Assembly: GCA_902167985.1 (NCBI GenBank)
Contig: CABHNZ010000001.1
Coordinates: forward strand, 1-64,000
Source: Shinella sp. UYSO24
Lineage (GTDB): Bacteria; Pseudomonadota; Alphaproteobacteria; Rhizobiales; Rhizobiaceae
Direction of reading: 5' to 3'
Length of the DNA: 64,000 bases
Positions 28,094 to 38,052 of the stretch are shown here, in pieces. Under the pieces are notes generated by a model. The model did not search any database, was not told the origin of the DNA, and worked only from the letters and a program-made list of their open reading frames with translations. The translations under genes were made by a program, and so were the position numbers. Within the stretch, counting starts at the first letter, position 1, and every line of letters starts with the position of its first letter.

Positions 28094-29308
28094 ATGCAAA
28101 AGATCAAGGTAGCAAATCCGGTCGTCGATCTCGACGGCGACGAGATGACCCGCATCATCTGGCAGCTGATCAAGGACAAGCTGATCCTTCCCTATCTCGA
28201 TCTCGACATCGAATATTACGACCTGTCGGTCGAGAACCGTGACGCCACCGACGACCAGGTGACGATCGATGCCGCCAACGCCATCAAGAAGCACGGCGTC
28301 GGCATCAAGTGCGCCACCATCACGCCGGACGAAGCCCGCGTTGAAGAATTCAAGCTGAAGAAGATGTGGAAGAGCCCGAACGGCACGATCCGCAACATCC
28401 TCGGCGGCGTCATCTTCCGCGAGCCGATCATCATGCAGAACGTTCCGCGCCTCGTTCCGGGCTGGACCAAGCCGATCATCGTCGGCCGTCACGCTTTCGG
28501 CGACCAGTACCGCGCAACCGACTTCAAGTTCCCCGGCAAGGGCAAGCTGTCGATCAAGTTCGTCGGCGAAGACGGCAAGGAAATCGAGCACGAAGTCTTC
28601 GACGCACCGTCTTCGGGCGTTGCGATGGCGATGTACAACCTCGACGATTCGATCCGCGATTTCGCGCGCGCCTCGTTCAACTACGCCCTGCAGCGCGGCG
28701 TTCCCTGCTATCTGTCGACCAAGAACACCATCCTCAAGGCCTATGACGGCCGCTTCAAGGATCTGTTCCAGGAGATCTTCGACGCCGAGTTCAAGGAACA
28801 GTATGAGGCTGCCAAGATCTGGTACGAGCACCGCCTGATCGACGACATGGTCGCAGCCGCTCTCAAGTGGTCCGGCGGCTATGTCTGGGCCTGCAAGAAC
28901 TATGACGGCGACGTACAGTCCGACATCGTGGCCCAGGGTTTTGGCTCGCTCGGCCTGATGACCTCGGTTCTGATGACGCCGGATGGCAAGACAGTCGAAG
29001 CCGAAGCCGCTCACGGCACGGTGACGCGTCACTACCGCCAGCACCAGAAGGGCCAGGAAACCTCGACGAACTCGATCGCCTCGATCTTCGCCTGGACCCG
29101 CGGTCTCGCACACCGCGCCAAGCTGGACGACAATGCCGATCTGGCGAAGTTCTCCTCGACGCTCGAAAAGGTCTGCATCGACACGGTCGAAGCCGGTTTC
29201 ATGACCAAGGATCTCGCGCTTCTCATCGGTCCGGATCAGCCGTGGCTCTCGACCACCGCTTTCCTCGACAAGATCGACGAAAACCTCAAGACGGCAATGG
29301 CAGCCTGA
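28094..29308 (+). CDS. icd: NADP-dependent isocitrate dehydrogenase
   Basis: This TCA-cycle enzyme oxidises isocitrate to 2-oxoglutarate with NADP+. The 404-residue homodimeric, eukaryote-like type is clear from [23 protein letters not shown], the substrate site [18 protein letters not shown], metal-binding [20 protein letters not shown], and the NADP-binding [26 protein letters not shown] lies just before ATG 28094. The earlier ATG would add ten residues. A strong terminator follows at 29348. With sthA it sets the NADPH supply. Confidence 0.97.
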   Translation: MQKIKVANPVVDLDGDEMTRIIWQLIKDKLILPYLDLDIEYYDLSVENRDATDDQVTIDAANAIKKHGVGIKCATITPDEARVEEFKLKKMWKSPNGTIRNILGGVIFREPIIMQNVPRLVPGWTKPIIVGRHAFGDQYRATDFKFPGKGKLSIKFVGEDGKEIEHEVFDAPSSGVAMAMYNLDDSIRDFARASFNYALQRGVPCYLSTKNTILKAYDGRFKDLFQEIFDAEFKEQYEAAKIWYEHRLIDDMVAAALKWSGGYVWACKNYDGDVQSDIVAQGFGSLGLMTSVLMTPDGKTVEAEAAHGTVTRHYRQHQKGQETSTNSIASIFAWTRGLAHRAKLDDNADLAKFSSTLEKVCIDTVEAGFMTKDLALLIGPDQPWLSTTAFLDKIDENLKTAMAA

Positions 29309-29347
29309 GACGGCTGCCCAAGCCGGATTTTTCCGATAGAGTTCAAG

Positions 29348-29376
29348 CGGCGGGACCATCGGTCCCGCCGTTTTCG
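29348..29376 (+). terminator. Intrinsic terminator of icd
   Basis: CGGCGGGACC and GGTCCCGCCG pair perfectly around ATC and are followed by TTTT, 39 bp after the icd stop. Confidence 0.9.
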
Positions 29377-29433
29377 TATTGCTCAACGCTCAGTATCGAA
29401 TGTCATTTCCCGGGGAACAGAAAGTAAAAGCAT

Positions 29434-29874
29434 ATGACAGACATACGCCCGCTCACGCCCGCCGACCGCGCCGAATGGGGACCGCTCTTCAACGCCTATC
29501 TGCAGTTCTACGAGACGGAACTGCCGGAAAGCCAGTATGACATCACATGGCAGCGCCTGCATGATCCTGCCGAGCCGATGCATGTCTTCGGCGCCTTCGA
29601 GGATGGCCGAATGGTCGGCTTCGTGCATGCGATCTTCCATCGCTCGACATGGCTACCGGACGTCACCTGCTACCTGCAGGATCTCTATGTCGATGCCAGC
29701 CAGCGCGGCAAGGGTACCGGTGAAAAGCTGATCGAGCGCGTCGCCGATCTCGCCCGCGAGCATAAGGCCGGGCGCCTCTACTGGCTGACGCATGAGACCA
29801 ATGCCACCGCCCGGAGACTTTACGACCGGGTCGCTGCCAATGCCGGCTTCATCCAGTATCGCAAGCCGCTCTGA
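29434..29874 (+). CDS. GNAT-family N-acetyltransferase
   Basis: This 146-residue acetyl-CoA-dependent acetyltransferase has strand 4 and the pyrophosphate-binding loop as CYLQDLYVDASQRGKGTGEKLIERV (the R/Q-x-x-G-x-G/A motif is QRGKGTG). The C-terminal part LYWLTHETNATARRLYDRVAANAGFIQYRK is typical of GNATs acting on small amines or amino acids. The substrate is unknown. The gene stands alone after the icd terminator. Confidence 0.88.
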   Translation: MTDIRPLTPADRAEWGPLFNAYLQFYETELPESQYDITWQRLHDPAEPMHVFGAFEDGRMVGFVHAIFHRSTWLPDVTCYLQDLYVDASQRGKGTGEKLIERVADLAREHKAGRLYWLTHETNATARRLYDRVAANAGFIQYRKPL

Positions 29875-29989
29875 TCCTTAACTTTCCGGGGACGCGAGGT
29901 CCCCTGCATCCCCTTCTGTTTCATGCAGCCGTCTTGAATTGTCCCTAGCCTGCCCCACAACAGACCTTGTGTTCAGGAGGAAGACAAAG

Positions 29990-30619
29990 ATGGCGCATGA
30001 TCTTGTGCTTTACACCAACCCGATGTCGCGCGGGCGGATCGCTCGATGGATGCTGGAGGAAATCGGCGAGCCCTATGATGTCGAGATCCTCGGATTCGGT
30101 ACATCGATGAAATCCGAGAGTTACAAGGCCGTCAATCCGATGGGCAAGGTGCCGGCAATCGCGCATGGCAAGACGATCGTCACCGAATGCGCTGCCATCT
30201 GCGCCTATCTGGCGGACGCGTTTCCGGACAAGGGGCTTGCCCCCGCCAACAGTCAGCGCGCCGATTATTACCGCTGGCTGTTCTTCGCGGCCGGTCCGGT
30301 GGAAGCCGCCGTCAGCAACAAGGCTCTCGGTTTCGAAGTGCCGCCGGAGCGCGAGCGGATGATCGGCTACGGCTCGTTCAAGGACGTGATGGACACGCTG
30401 GAACTGGCGCTGCGCAGCAATTCCTATATTGCCGGTGACCGGTTCAGCGCTGCGGATGTCTATGTCGGTTCGCAGATCGGCTGGGGCCTGCAATTCGGGA
30501 CGATGGAGAAGCGCCCCGCCTTCGAACAGTATTTCGGTCGCCTCGCCCTGCGTGACGCCTATCAGCGCGCCGGTGAAAAGGATGATGCGGCGATTGCCGA
30601 GATGCGCCGGCAGGGCTGA
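29990..30619 (+). CDS. Glutathione S-transferase family protein
   Basis: Of 209 residues, the N-terminal thioredoxin fold (about 1-77) includes LVLYTNPMSRGRIARWMLEEIG and the glutathione-contact NPMGKVPAIAHGKTIVTECAAIC (cis-Pro in VPA, E in TE). The C-terminal helical domain contains YIAGDRFSAADVYVGSQIGWGL. In the catalytic position PMSRG carries Ser, pointing to a Ser/Thr-type enzyme. AGGAGGAAG precedes ATG 29990. The physiological substrate is unknown. Confidence 0.88.
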   Translation: MAHDLVLYTNPMSRGRIARWMLEEIGEPYDVEILGFGTSMKSESYKAVNPMGKVPAIAHGKTIVTECAAICAYLADAFPDKGLAPANSQRADYYRWLFFAAGPVEAAVSNKALGFEVPPERERMIGYGSFKDVMDTLELALRSNSYIAGDRFSAADVYVGSQIGWGLQFGTMEKRPAFEQYFGRLALRDAYQRAGEKDDAAIAEMRRQG

Positions 30620-30748
30620 GATCCCCATTCGGTGACATGGCCATCGTGGAGAGCATGGCTAAGATTAATCGTTAATTCAGCATCCGATTGCGAGTTATAT
30701 TAGCAATGATAAATGTTCCTCATTCCAATTCGGGAAGAGGAAACTTCG

Positions 30749-31087
30749 ATGCCAAAGATGATCCTTGCGGCTGCAAGCGCCTTTGCAGCCCTACTATCCC
30801 TTGCGCCTGCATCCCAGGCACAGGACCTCACCTTCACGCTGATCAACAAGACCAAAGGCACGCTTGAGCGCTTTTACACGTCGCCCGCCGGCGTCGACAA
30901 CTGGGAGGAGGATGTGTTCGGCAAGGACACGCTCGGTCCCGGCGAAAGCATGAAGATCACCATCGCCGATGGACGGCGGGCGTGCAAATACGACATGCGG
31001 TTCGAATTCACCGAGGATTCGGATTTCGAGGACATGGAAGATACGCAGGATCTCTGCGCCATGGGCTCCTACACGATCCACCAATAG
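30749..31087 (+). CDS. Small secreted protein, 112 aa
   Basis: The signal peptide MPKMILAAASAFAALLSLAP ends at SQAQD. The mature 88 residues are acidic (GVDNWEEDVFGKDTL, EDSDFEDMEDTQD) with two Cys (RRACKYD and DLCAMG) that could form a disulfide in the periplasm. The fold looks all-beta (LTFTLINKTKGTLERFYTSP). Homologous proteins exist in other rhizobia but no function is known to me. A GAGGAAAC ribosome-binding site supports the start. Confidence 0.65.
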   Translation: MPKMILAAASAFAALLSLAPASQAQDLTFTLINKTKGTLERFYTSPAGVDNWEEDVFGKDTLGPGESMKITIADGRRACKYDMRFEFTEDSDFEDMEDTQDLCAMGSYTIHQ

Positions 31088-31216
31088 CGAACCGGCCTGA
31101 AGCACCGCGCCCATACGATCCACTCGCGGTCGGCGCTTCCCCCATGGCCGGCCGCTGAGGACGCAGGCGCCGCCAGCCTCCGCGGCGCCCTGCTCGATCA
31201 CGCCTTGACGGCCTTG

Positions 31217-32839
31217 TCAGGCCCCAAGGCCCGGAGCCTCGTAACCGGTACGCTCCACATATTCGGAATAACCACCATCATAGCGGTGAATGCCGTCCGG
31301 CGTCAGTTCAAGCACGCGGTTCGACAGCTCGGCCAGAAAATGCCGGTCGTGGCTAACGAAGAGCATGGTGCCCTCGTAATCCGACAGGGCCTTGATGAGC
31401 ATTTCCTTGGTGTCGAGATCAAGGTGGTTGGTCGGCTCGTCGAGGACGAGGAAATTCGGCGGATCAAACAGCATGGCCGCCATGACCAGACGCGCCTTCT
31501 CACCACCCGAAAGCACGCGGCACTTCTTCTCGACATCGTCGCCGGAAAAGCCGAAGCAGCCGGCAAGCGTGCGCAGGGCGCCCTGGCCTGCGCGTGGAAA
31601 CTCCGATTCGAGCCATTCGAAGACGGTCTGCTCGCCATCGAGCACGTCCATCGCGTGCTGGGCGAAATAGCCCATCTTGACGCTAGCGCCGAGCGCAACC
31701 GAGCCCTGATCCGGCTCGGCCGATCCGGCGATCAGCTTCAGCAGCGTCGACTTGCCGGCGCCGTTGATGCCCATGATGCACCAGCGCTCCCGGCGACGGA
31801 TCATGAAATCCAGGCCTTCATAGATCGTCTTGCTGCCATAGCGCTTGTGGACGCCCTTGATATTGACGACGTCTTCGCCCGAGCGCGGCGCCTGCTGGAA
31901 CTCGAAGGCGACCGACTGGCGGCGCTTCGGCGGCTCCACGCGCTCGATCTTGTCGAGCTTCTTCACCCGGCTCTGAACCTGCGCCGCATGGGACGCACGC
32001 GCCTTGAAGCGCTCGATGAACTTGATTTCCTTCGCCAGCATCGCCTGCTGACGCTCGAACTGCGCCTGCTGCTGCTTCTCGTTCTGGGCGCGTTGCTGCT
32101 CGTAGAAGCCGTAATCGCCCGCATAGCTGTTCAGAGAGCCGGCATCGATCTCGATGATCTTGTTGACGATACGGTTCATGAACTCGCGGTCGTGCGAGGT
32201 CATCAGAAGCGCGCCGTCATAGCCCTTGAGGAACTGTTCAAGCCAGATGAGGCTTTCGAGATCAAGGTGGTTGGACGGTTCGTCGAGCAGCATGACGTCG
32301 GGGCGCATCAGGAGAATGCGGGCAAGCGCCACGCGCATCTTCCAGCCGCCCGAAAGCTTGCCGACATCGCCATCCATCATCTCCTGGCTGAAGGAGAGAC
32401 CGGCCAGAACTTCGCGGGCGCGGCTTTCAAGGCCGTAGCCGTCGAGCTCCTCATAGCGGGCCTGTACCTCGCCATAGCGCTCGATGATCTCATCCATCTC
32501 GTCCATCCGGTCGGGATCGACCATGGCGGATTCGAGCTCGCGCAACTCGGCTGCGACGGAGCTCACCGGCCCTGCCCCATCCATGACTTCCGTCACGGCG
32601 CTGACGCCGGACATTTCGCCAACATCCTGATTGAAATAGCCGATGGTCACATGCTTTTCGACCGAGACCTGGCCTTCATCGGGGATCTCGCTGCCGGTAA
32701 TCATGCGGAACAGCGTCGTCTTGCCGGCGCCGTTCGGGCCGACGAGGCCGATCTTCTCGCCGCGGTTCAGCGCGGCCGAGGCCTCGATGTAGAGGATGCG
32801 GTGACTGTTGGACTTGCTGATGTTTTCGATGCGGATCAT
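31217..32839 (-). CDS. ABC-F family ATPase (YbiT-like)
   Basis: The soluble 540-residue protein has two ABC cassettes and no membrane domain. Cassette 1 has Walker A GLVGPNGAGKTTLF, signature LSGGWKMRVALARIL and Walker B VMLLDEPSNHLDL. Cassette 2 has GINGAGKSTLLKL, LSGGEKARLVMAAML and LVLDEPTNHLDL. The linker between them (about 240-315) is the charged P-site tRNA-interaction motif with AQVQSRVKKLDKIERV. ABC-F proteins act on ribosomes as translation factors, and the specific role of this one is not determinable. Confidence 0.93.
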   Translation of the reverse strand: MIRIENISKSNSHRILYIEASAALNRGEKIGLVGPNGAGKTTLFRMITGSEIPDEGQVSVEKHVTIGYFNQDVGEMSGVSAVTEVMDGAGPVSSVAAELRELESAMVDPDRMDEMDEIIERYGEVQARYEELDGYGLESRAREVLAGLSFSQEMMDGDVGKLSGGWKMRVALARILLMRPDVMLLDEPSNHLDLESLIWLEQFLKGYDGALLMTSHDREFMNRIVNKIIEIDAGSLNSYAGDYGFYEQQRAQNEKQQQAQFERQQAMLAKEIKFIERFKARASHAAQVQSRVKKLDKIERVEPPKRRQSVAFEFQQAPRSGEDVVNIKGVHKRYGSKTIYEGLDFMIRRRERWCIMGINGAGKSTLLKLIAGSAEPDQGSVALGASVKMGYFAQHAMDVLDGEQTVFEWLESEFPRAGQGALRTLAGCFGFSGDDVEKKCRVLSGGEKARLVMAAMLFDPPNFLVLDEPTNHLDLDTKEMLIKALSDYEGTMLFVSHDRHFLAELSNRVLELTPDGIHRYDGGYSEYVERTGYEAPGLGA

Positions 32840-32926
32840 GGCGGCCGATGTCTTCTCAAGGGAGTTCGGCCCGCCTTATGTCACGGGAAACGCCGGATGT
32901 CGCGGGGTTTTACGCAAAGGCGGGGA

Positions 32927-33055
32927 TCATTCGCCAGGGCGACGGGTCGGGCGCGTCTTCTTTTCGATGTAGCGGGAATAGAGAGCTATTGCCCATCCGG
33001 CGCCTGCCAGAAGAAACGGAAGCACATACCAGAAGAAAATATATCCCGATGTCAT
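32927..33055 (-). CDS. Tiny membrane protein, 42 aa, coupled to upstream gene
   Basis: MTSGYIFFWYVLPFLLAGAG begins a single membrane segment (about 4-24), followed by a strongly basic tail (IEKKTRPTRRPGE), so the C-terminus should stay in the cytosol. Its ATG overlaps the stop of the 71-residue gene upstream by four bases (ATGA), a sign of translational coupling. No family is recognised. Single-span basic-tailed peptides can be subunits or toxins, but nothing here decides. Confidence 0.5.
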   Translation of the reverse strand: MTSGYIFFWYVLPFLLAGAGWAIALYSRYIEKKTRPTRRPGE

Positions 33056-33267
33056 GATCGCAAGCCTCCGAGAACGTTGCGCCCAGCGGAATGTAATAGC
33101 CAAGCGGCGAGAATCCAACTGGCAAGCGCCGCGATGGGCGCCCACCTGAATTCCAGCGACGTCAGCGGCGCAACCTGTCCGAAAACACCGATCGCTACCG
33201 ATGCTGTCGAGAGCCGATCGATTGACGCCGCCAGATATTTCGTTCGCTCGTTATGAATCAGATCCAT
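33052..33267 (-). CDS. Small membrane protein, 71 aa
   Basis: The N-terminal 20 residues are polar (MDLIHNERTKYLAASIDRLS). Then come two hydrophobic stretches: ASVAIGVFGQVAPLTSL (about 22-38) and APIAALASWILAAWLLH (about 43-59). The ribosome-binding site (GACGG) is weak. It ends with ATGA overlapping the 42-residue gene. The pair sits between the tig terminator and the ABC-F gene. No known family. Confidence 0.5.
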   Translation of the reverse strand: MDLIHNERTKYLAASIDRLSTASVAIGVFGQVAPLTSLEFRWAPIAALASWILAAWLLHSAGRNVLGGLRS

Positions 33268-33343
33268 CCGTCACCGCGCATCATGATTAGATATCACAAT
33301 ATCGGATGTCCGACCACTCGATGCAAGCATCGCGGAAACAGAA

Positions 33344-33372
33344 AAGGCCGGAGCATTTCTGCTCCGGCCTTT
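33344..33372 (-). terminator. Terminator of tig
   Basis: AAGGCCGGAGCA and TGCTCCGGCCTT pair around a TTCT loop with T-rich flank on the minus strand, 23 bp after the tig stop. Confidence 0.85.
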
Positions 33373-33394
33373 CTTCATTCCAGTGTCGCGAAGA

Positions 33395-34867
33395 TTATTC
33401 GGCGCTGTCTTCAGCGGCCTTCTTCTTCGGAGCAGCCTTCTTCTTCGGAGCGGCTTCTTCGCCTTCAGCGGCTTCAGCCTTGGCCTTCTTCGGCGCAGCC
33501 TTCTTCTTGGCCGGCTTGTCGCCTTCTTCGGCTTCGTCCTCAGCCATCAGCTCTTCCTTGGAGACGGTCTTGTCCGTGACCTTCACTTCGGTGAGCAGCT
33601 TGTCGATGACCTTCTCTTCGAAGATCGGGGCGCGGAGCGAAGCGGAAGCGCCGGGGGTGTTGCGGAAGAAATCGAGGATTTCCTTCTGCTGGCCCGGGAA
33701 CTGCTGCAGCTGGGCGTAGAGAGCGCGCTGCATTTCTTCTTCGGTCACTTCGACGCCGGCCTTTTCGCCGATTTCGGAGAGAACGAGGCCGAGGCGAACG
33801 CGGCGCTCAGCGAGCTTGCGGTATTCGGCGCGTGCTTCTTCTTCGGTCGTCTCTTCGTCTTCGAAGGTCTTGCCCGACTGTTCCAGATCGGTGTTGATCT
33901 GGCGCCAGATGTTGTCGAACTCGGCGTCAACCAGGGTTGCCGGGGTGTCGAAAGCGTACATTTCGTCGAGCTGGTCGAGGATCTGGCGCTTGACCTTCTG
34001 GCGCGTCAGGTTGCCGTACTGGCTTTCGATCTGGCCGCGTACGATTTCCTTCAGGCGCTCAGCCGATTCGATGCCGAGCTTGGAAGCGAGTTCGTCGTTG
34101 ATTTCGACTTCGCCCGGAGCAGCAACGTCCTTGACGGTGATGTCGAAGGTTGCGTCCTTGCCGGCAAGGTTTGCAGCCGGGTAGTCAGCCGGGAAGGTGA
34201 CGGTGATCTGCTTCTCTTCGCCAGCCTTGACGCCGACGAGCTGGTCTTCGAAGCCCGGAATGAAACGGCCCGAGCCGAGAACCAGTTCTGCATCTTCTGC
34301 AGCGCCGCCGTCGAAGGCAACGCCGTCGACCTTGCCGAGGTAGTTCATGGTGACGCGGTCGCCGTCAGCAGCCTTGCCCTTCTTGGTTTCGAAGGTGCGG
34401 GCGCTTTCAGCGATCTTGAGGATCTGCTCGTTGACTTCGTCTTCGGAGATCTCAACCACTTCGCGGGTGACGGCGATACCATCGACCGGCTTCAGTTCGA
34501 TTGCCGGGATGATTTCGTAGGAGAGCGTGAACTCGAAGTCGGTTTCGGCGCCGAGGATCTTTTCGGCTTCAGCTTCGTCCTCGGTCATCGAGATCGACGG
34601 CTGGGTCGCAGACTTTTCGCCGCGCTCGGCAAGGATCTTCGTCGGGCGGTCGCGGACGATCTCGTTGACGAGATCAGCCATGATCGACTTGCCGTACATC
34701 TTCTTCAGATGCGCCATCGGCACCTTGCCCGGACGGAAGCCGTTGATGCGGACCTTGTCCTTGGCATCGGCCAGACGGACGTTCAGTTCGGCAGCCATGT
34801 CCTGCTTCGGAATGACAACCTTGATTTCGCGCTTCAGCCCTTCAGCGAGCGTTTCGGTAACCTGCAT
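33395..34867 (-). CDS. tig: Trigger factor (ribosome-associated chaperone and prolyl isomerase)
   Basis: The product of about 490 residues has the ribosome-binding signature [17 protein letters not shown] in the N-terminal domain (about 40-56), a central FKBP-type domain ([20 protein letters not shown]) and a helical chaperone domain. The C-terminal tail is Lys/Ala/Glu-rich with near-repeats ([29 protein letters not shown]), an extension common in rhizobial Tig. The start is ATG 34867: the purine box AAGAAGG is seven bases away, but only one base from the alternative ATG at 34873. Confidence 0.95.
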   Translation of the reverse strand: MQVTETLAEGLKREIKVVIPKQDMAAELNVRLADAKDKVRINGFRPGKVPMAHLKKMYGKSIMADLVNEIVRDRPTKILAERGEKSATQPSISMTEDEAEAEKILGAETDFEFTLSYEIIPAIELKPVDGIAVTREVVEISEDEVNEQILKIAESARTFETKKGKAADGDRVTMNYLGKVDGVAFDGGAAEDAELVLGSGRFIPGFEDQLVGVKAGEEKQITVTFPADYPAANLAGKDATFDITVKDVAAPGEVEINDELASKLGIESAERLKEIVRGQIESQYGNLTRQKVKRQILDQLDEMYAFDTPATLVDAEFDNIWRQINTDLEQSGKTFEDEETTEEEARAEYRKLAERRVRLGLVLSEIGEKAGVEVTEEEMQRALYAQLQQFPGQQKEILDFFRNTPGASASLRAPIFEEKVIDKLLTEVKVTDKTVSKEELMAEDEAEEGDKPAKKKAAPKKAKAEAAEGEEAAPKKKAAPKKKAAEDSAE

Positions 34868-35012
34868 TTTCATACCTTCTTATCGGGGCGGCGGTGCTCA
34901 GACAGCCGTTATACGTTTCAATGAGCACACCACCGGAACTTCAAAGTGACCAGCTGCGGCTTCGGAGCGTCTCAGCTCCACCGGAAGGCGGCGAACCGCA
35001 TTCCTGACGAAC

Positions 35013-35097
<85 letters not shown>

Positions 35098-35790
35098 GCC
35101 CAACGTCGAAAATCCTCGCACAGAGGCCTTCCGGAGCGCGCGTCTCTATATCACCCGTTTTTCTGCACGCAAAGGGAAAATGACAGTTATACGGCGACCA
35201 TCGCAGGCGAATGACGATACCCCTGAAACCGGTGAGAATACGCAGGGTGCAAGACATATGCGGGCCGGCGGGCGATACGCCTCCCTGCCCTTAGATGTAC
35301 AGATACTGAAAGCCATGCATTCCATACATGCCGCCCGTGAATCATGTTGCGCCGCACACCATCAGGGCAATTTCCCCATATGAACCGGCTACGGGCTTTC
35401 GCGTTTCCGCCAACAAGGAACGGGAGAGCAGCACCGTCTGCTGATAAAGGTCAGATGAACCGATTTAAGGCGACCAAGTGCAACGCCGAACCATTGCCAC
35501 CGGAGCTTGCCGATATGCGCCAACATGATCGGCAGCGCGGATCGCCGCCCTCCCCTGCAGCAACATCGACGTCGACCGAGGCCGACCGTTCAGCGCCCGG
35601 CGACGCCATAACGCACAAATTACGCGCATCGCGTTTCGTTCATCTGACGACTTAAACGATTAGATCCACCAAAAACGCATAGGTGCCATCACCAATGGGC
35701 GCTGTTTAATTTCGCAGCGCAGCATATAGTCCGATCCAGACAGAGAGGCCGGCCAGATGATTGCCGGCAGGCAATGAAAGAGGACCGACC
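35098..35790. other. Gene-free stretch
   Basis: These 693 bases lie between tRNA-Leu and the first short DUF1127 gene. A plus-strand open frame (35344-35655) is Pro/Ser/Arg-rich with no ribosome-binding site and is not supported. I see no RNA gene in it. The last 100 bases must hold the promoter of the DUF1127 gene. Confidence 0.4.
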
Positions 35791-35937
35791 ATGAAAATCG
35801 CTCAGAAAATCACCAACTGGCGCAAGTACCGCGAAACCGTCACCGAACTCGGCCGGATGAGCGACCGCGAACTCAACGACCTCGGCATCGGCCGCGCAGA
35901 CATCCGTCGCGTCGCCCGCACCGCCGTCGGCTTCTGA
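35791..35937 (+). CDS. DUF1127 protein, 48 aa (first of a pair)
   Basis: This short protein is MKIAQKITNWRKYRETVTEL, then GRMSDRELNDLGIGRADIRR, then VARTAVGF. It is the canonical DUF1127 arrangement: a basic amphipathic helix and the LSD-x-x-L-x-DIGI-x-R-x-DI core. Strong ribosome-binding site AAGAGGA. Members in Rhizobiaceae are highly expressed small basic proteins, some linked to phosphate, carbon and RNA metabolism. A terminator follows at once, so it is monocistronic. Confidence 0.85.
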   Translation: MKIAQKITNWRKYRETVTELGRMSDRELNDLGIGRADIRRVARTAVGF

Positions 35938-35977
35938 TCGACAGGCGCGAAAGCGCCGCACAATTTTCAGCCATGCC

Positions 35978-36005
35978 CAAAACGCCTCCATTCGGGGGCG
36001 TTTTT
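35978..36005 (+). terminator. Terminator of first DUF1127 gene
   Basis: AAACGCCTCC and GGGGGCGTTT pair (one G-T) around ATTC, followed by TTTT. Confidence 0.8.
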
Positions 36006-36198
36006 CGTTTTCGGCTTCCAGAACGCCTTTACCCACCGCGCGGCGGACCAGCGCAGTGCCGCCTCAACTACAATTCGTCCATACGAATCAATCAGCTAAC
36101 GATGATTTCGGGCGCCTCTCTCCGGATTGCACGTTTTTCGATCTCGGATGCAAAAATAATCAACACATTGCACATTTGCATGGCAGTCGCATCTTTTT

Positions 36199-36207
36199 TG
36201 CACTGCA
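36199..36207 (+). promoter_or_regulatory. TGCACTGCA site upstream of second DUF1127 gene
   Basis: The 9-mer is identical to the core of the sthA palindrome and lies 84 bp before the start codon, a position compatible with operator or activator binding. Confidence 0.35.
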
Positions 36208-36291
36208 TTCTGAGCAAGTGCCGATGTATAAGCCTCTCATCGCTGGTGACGACGACAGAACACCAGGAAAAAGATGATTGAGGAAACGACC

Positions 36292-36435
36292 ATGAACCCG
36301 ATCCGCATCGCAAAGAACTGGATCAGCTACCGCCGTACGATGAACGAACTGGGCGGCCTTTCTTCCCAGGCTCTCAACGACATCGGCCTGACCCGCTACG
36401 ACATCCGCAACATCGCGTCGCGCTCCTTCCGTTAA
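36292..36435 (+). CDS. DUF1127 protein, 47 aa (second of a pair)
   Basis: MNPIRIAKNWISYRRTMNEL, then GGLSSQALNDIGLTRYDIRN, then IASRSFR. It has the same architecture as the gene 350 bp upstream: basic helix then L-x-x-L-NDIGL-R-DI. AGGA precedes the ATG by six bases and an intrinsic terminator follows, so it is an independent unit rather than part of an operon. The two are paralogues, with about half of the residues alike by eye. Confidence 0.85.
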   Translation: MNPIRIAKNWISYRRTMNELGGLSSQALNDIGLTRYDIRNIASRSFR

Positions 36436-36526
36436 TCGGAGCGGCCTCTTAACAGGCCGGAAGCGCGCAAGCAGAATGCTGCGGCAAGTCGCTGGGGTCC
36501 AGCGAGACATCCAAGGACGATCGAAG

Positions 36527-36549
36527 GGCACCTTTTCAGGTGCCTTTTT
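36527..36549 (+). terminator. Terminator of second DUF1127 gene
   Basis: GGCACCT and AGGTGCC pair around TTTC, followed by TTTTT. Confidence 0.85.
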
Positions 36550-36588
36550 GATTCCGGTCCTTTTCACGACGTGATATGGACCGGCGCC

Positions 36589-38052
36589 ATGAGCAACACA
36601 TCCGTTTCTTCCCTTCACCCCGCGCCCATCCACGTTATCGGCGGCGGCCTCGCCGGTTCGGAAGCAGCCTGGCAGATCGCCTCTGCGGGCGTGCCCGTCA
36701 TCCTGCATGAAATGCGCGGCGTTCGCGGCACCGATGCCCACAAGACCGACGGGCTTGCAGAACTCGTCTGTTCCAATTCCTTCCGCTCCGACGATGCGAC
36801 AGCGAATGCGGTCGGCGTCATCCATGCGGAGATGCGGCTTGCCGGTTCGCTGATCATCGCCTGCGCCGACAAGCATCAGGTTCCGGCCGGCGGCGCGCTT
36901 GCCGTCGATCGCGACGGCTTTTCCGATGCCGTGACCGAGGCGATCCACCAGCACCCGCTGATCACCGTGGTGCGTGAAGAAGTTTCCGGCCTGCCGCCGA
37001 AGGAATGGGATCTCGCGGTCGTTGCCACCGGACCGCTGACATCGGCATCGCTTGCGAAATCCATCCAGGCCGAAACCGGCGAAGACCAGCTGGCCTTCTT
37101 CGATGCGATCGCGCCGATCGTGCATCGCGATTCGATCGATATGGATATCTGCTGGTACCAGTCGCGCTACGATAAGGTCGGGCCCGGCGGGAACGGCAAG
37201 GACTATATCAACTGCCCGCTCGATCAGGACCAGTATAACGCCTTCGTCGATGCGCTGATCGCCGGCGACACGGTCGGCTTCAAGGAATGGGAGGGCACGC
37301 CCTATTTCGACGGCTGCCTGCCGATCGAAGTGATGGCGGAACGCGGCCGCGAGACGCTGCGCCATGGGCCGATGAAGCCCATGGGCCTCACCAATTCGCA
37401 TAACCCGACGGTCAAGGCCTATGCCGTCGTGCAGCTTCGGCAGGATAATGCGCTCGGCACGCTCTATAATATGGTCGGCTTCCAGACGAAGCTGAAATAT
37501 GGCGCGCAGGCGGAAATTTTCCGGATGATCCCCGGCCTGCAGAATGCAGAATTTGCCCGGTTGGGCGGCCTGCATCGCAACACCTATATCCAGTCGCCGA
37601 TCCTGCTCGACCATACGCTGACGCTGAAGAGCCGGCCCGGCCTGCGCTTTGCCGGCCAGATCACCGGCTGCGAAGGTTATGTGGAAAGTGCCGCGATCGG
37701 CCTCCTGGCCGGGCGCTTTGCCGCTGCCGAACGCAAGGGCGAGACGCCTGTTGCCCCGCCGGCAACCACCGCCCTCGGTTCGCTGCTCGGCCACATTACC
37801 GGCGGCCATCTGATGACCGACGAAGAGCCGGGCAAGCGCTCGTTCCAGCCGATGAACGTCAATTTCGGTCTGTTTCCCGAACTGGAGCCCGGTTCGATCG
37901 TCAAGCCGGAGGGCGTCAAGCGCTTTCGCGGCAAGGACAAGACGATCATGAAGCGGCAGCTTCTGTCGGCGCGGGCGCTGAAGGACTGCGCCGCTTGGCT
38001 CGGACGGATTAATCCCGTCCGGCGAGGCATTGCTATTCCGGAAAATCAGTGA
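36589..38052 (+). CDS. trmFO: Folate/FAD-dependent tRNA m5U54 methyltransferase TrmFO
   Basis: TrmFO uses methylene-tetrahydrofolate and FADH2 to methylate U54 in the T-loop. The product of about 487 residues starts with the FAD motif [17 protein letters not shown] and continues with [29 protein letters not shown], whose Cys is conserved in the family. [24 protein letters not shown] marks the C-terminal FAD site. ATG 36589 is preferred to 36571 because it gives the family start a few residues before the FAD motif. Its stop overlaps the convergent gene by 7 bp. Confidence 0.95.
   Translation: MSNTSVSSLHPAPIHVIGGGLAGSEAAWQIASAGVPVILHEMRGVRGTDAHKTDGLAELVCSNSFRSDDATANAVGVIHAEMRLAGSLIIACADKHQVPAGGALAVDRDGFSDAVTEAIHQHPLITVVREEVSGLPPKEWDLAVVATGPLTSASLAKSIQAETGEDQLAFFDAIAPIVHRDSIDMDICWYQSRYDKVGPGGNGKDYINCPLDQDQYNAFVDALIAGDTVGFKEWEGTPYFDGCLPIEVMAERGRETLRHGPMKPMGLTNSHNPTVKAYAVVQLRQDNALGTLYNMVGFQTKLKYGAQAEIFRMIPGLQNAEFARLGGLHRNTYIQSPILLDHTLTLKSRPGLRFAGQITGCEGYVESAAIGLLAGRFAAAERKGETPVAPPATTALGSLLGHITGGHLMTDEEPGKRSFQPMNVNFGLFPELEPGSIVKPEGVKRFRGKDKTIMKRQLLSARALKDCAAWLGRINPVRRGIAIPENQ

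Larger units (their letters stand above)
35938..36291. other. Intergenic region between the DUF1127 genes
   Basis: Apart from the terminator, about 280 bases are AT-rich compared with their surroundings and hold no gene. The region includes TGCACTGCA (36199-36207), the same 9-mer found twice upstream of sthA, and several TTGCA-type half sites nearby (36170-36185). Confidence 0.45.

Noticed and set aside
31205..33256. A 683-residue plus-strand open frame
   Set aside because: Antisense to the ABC-F ATPase with complete Walker and signature motifs. It is a composition artefact.
32927..33267. Type I toxin-antitoxin locus
   Set aside because: Two coupled sense-strand frames are present and no antisense RNA promoter or structure could be recognised. 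Kept only as small membrane proteins of unknown role.
35344..35655. A 103-residue plus-strand gene
   Set aside because: No ribosome-binding site, low-complexity Pro/Ser/Arg content and no neighbour on the same unit.
36160..37809. A 549-residue minus-strand open frame
   Set aside because: Antisense to trmFO and a DUF1127 gene, both well supported.
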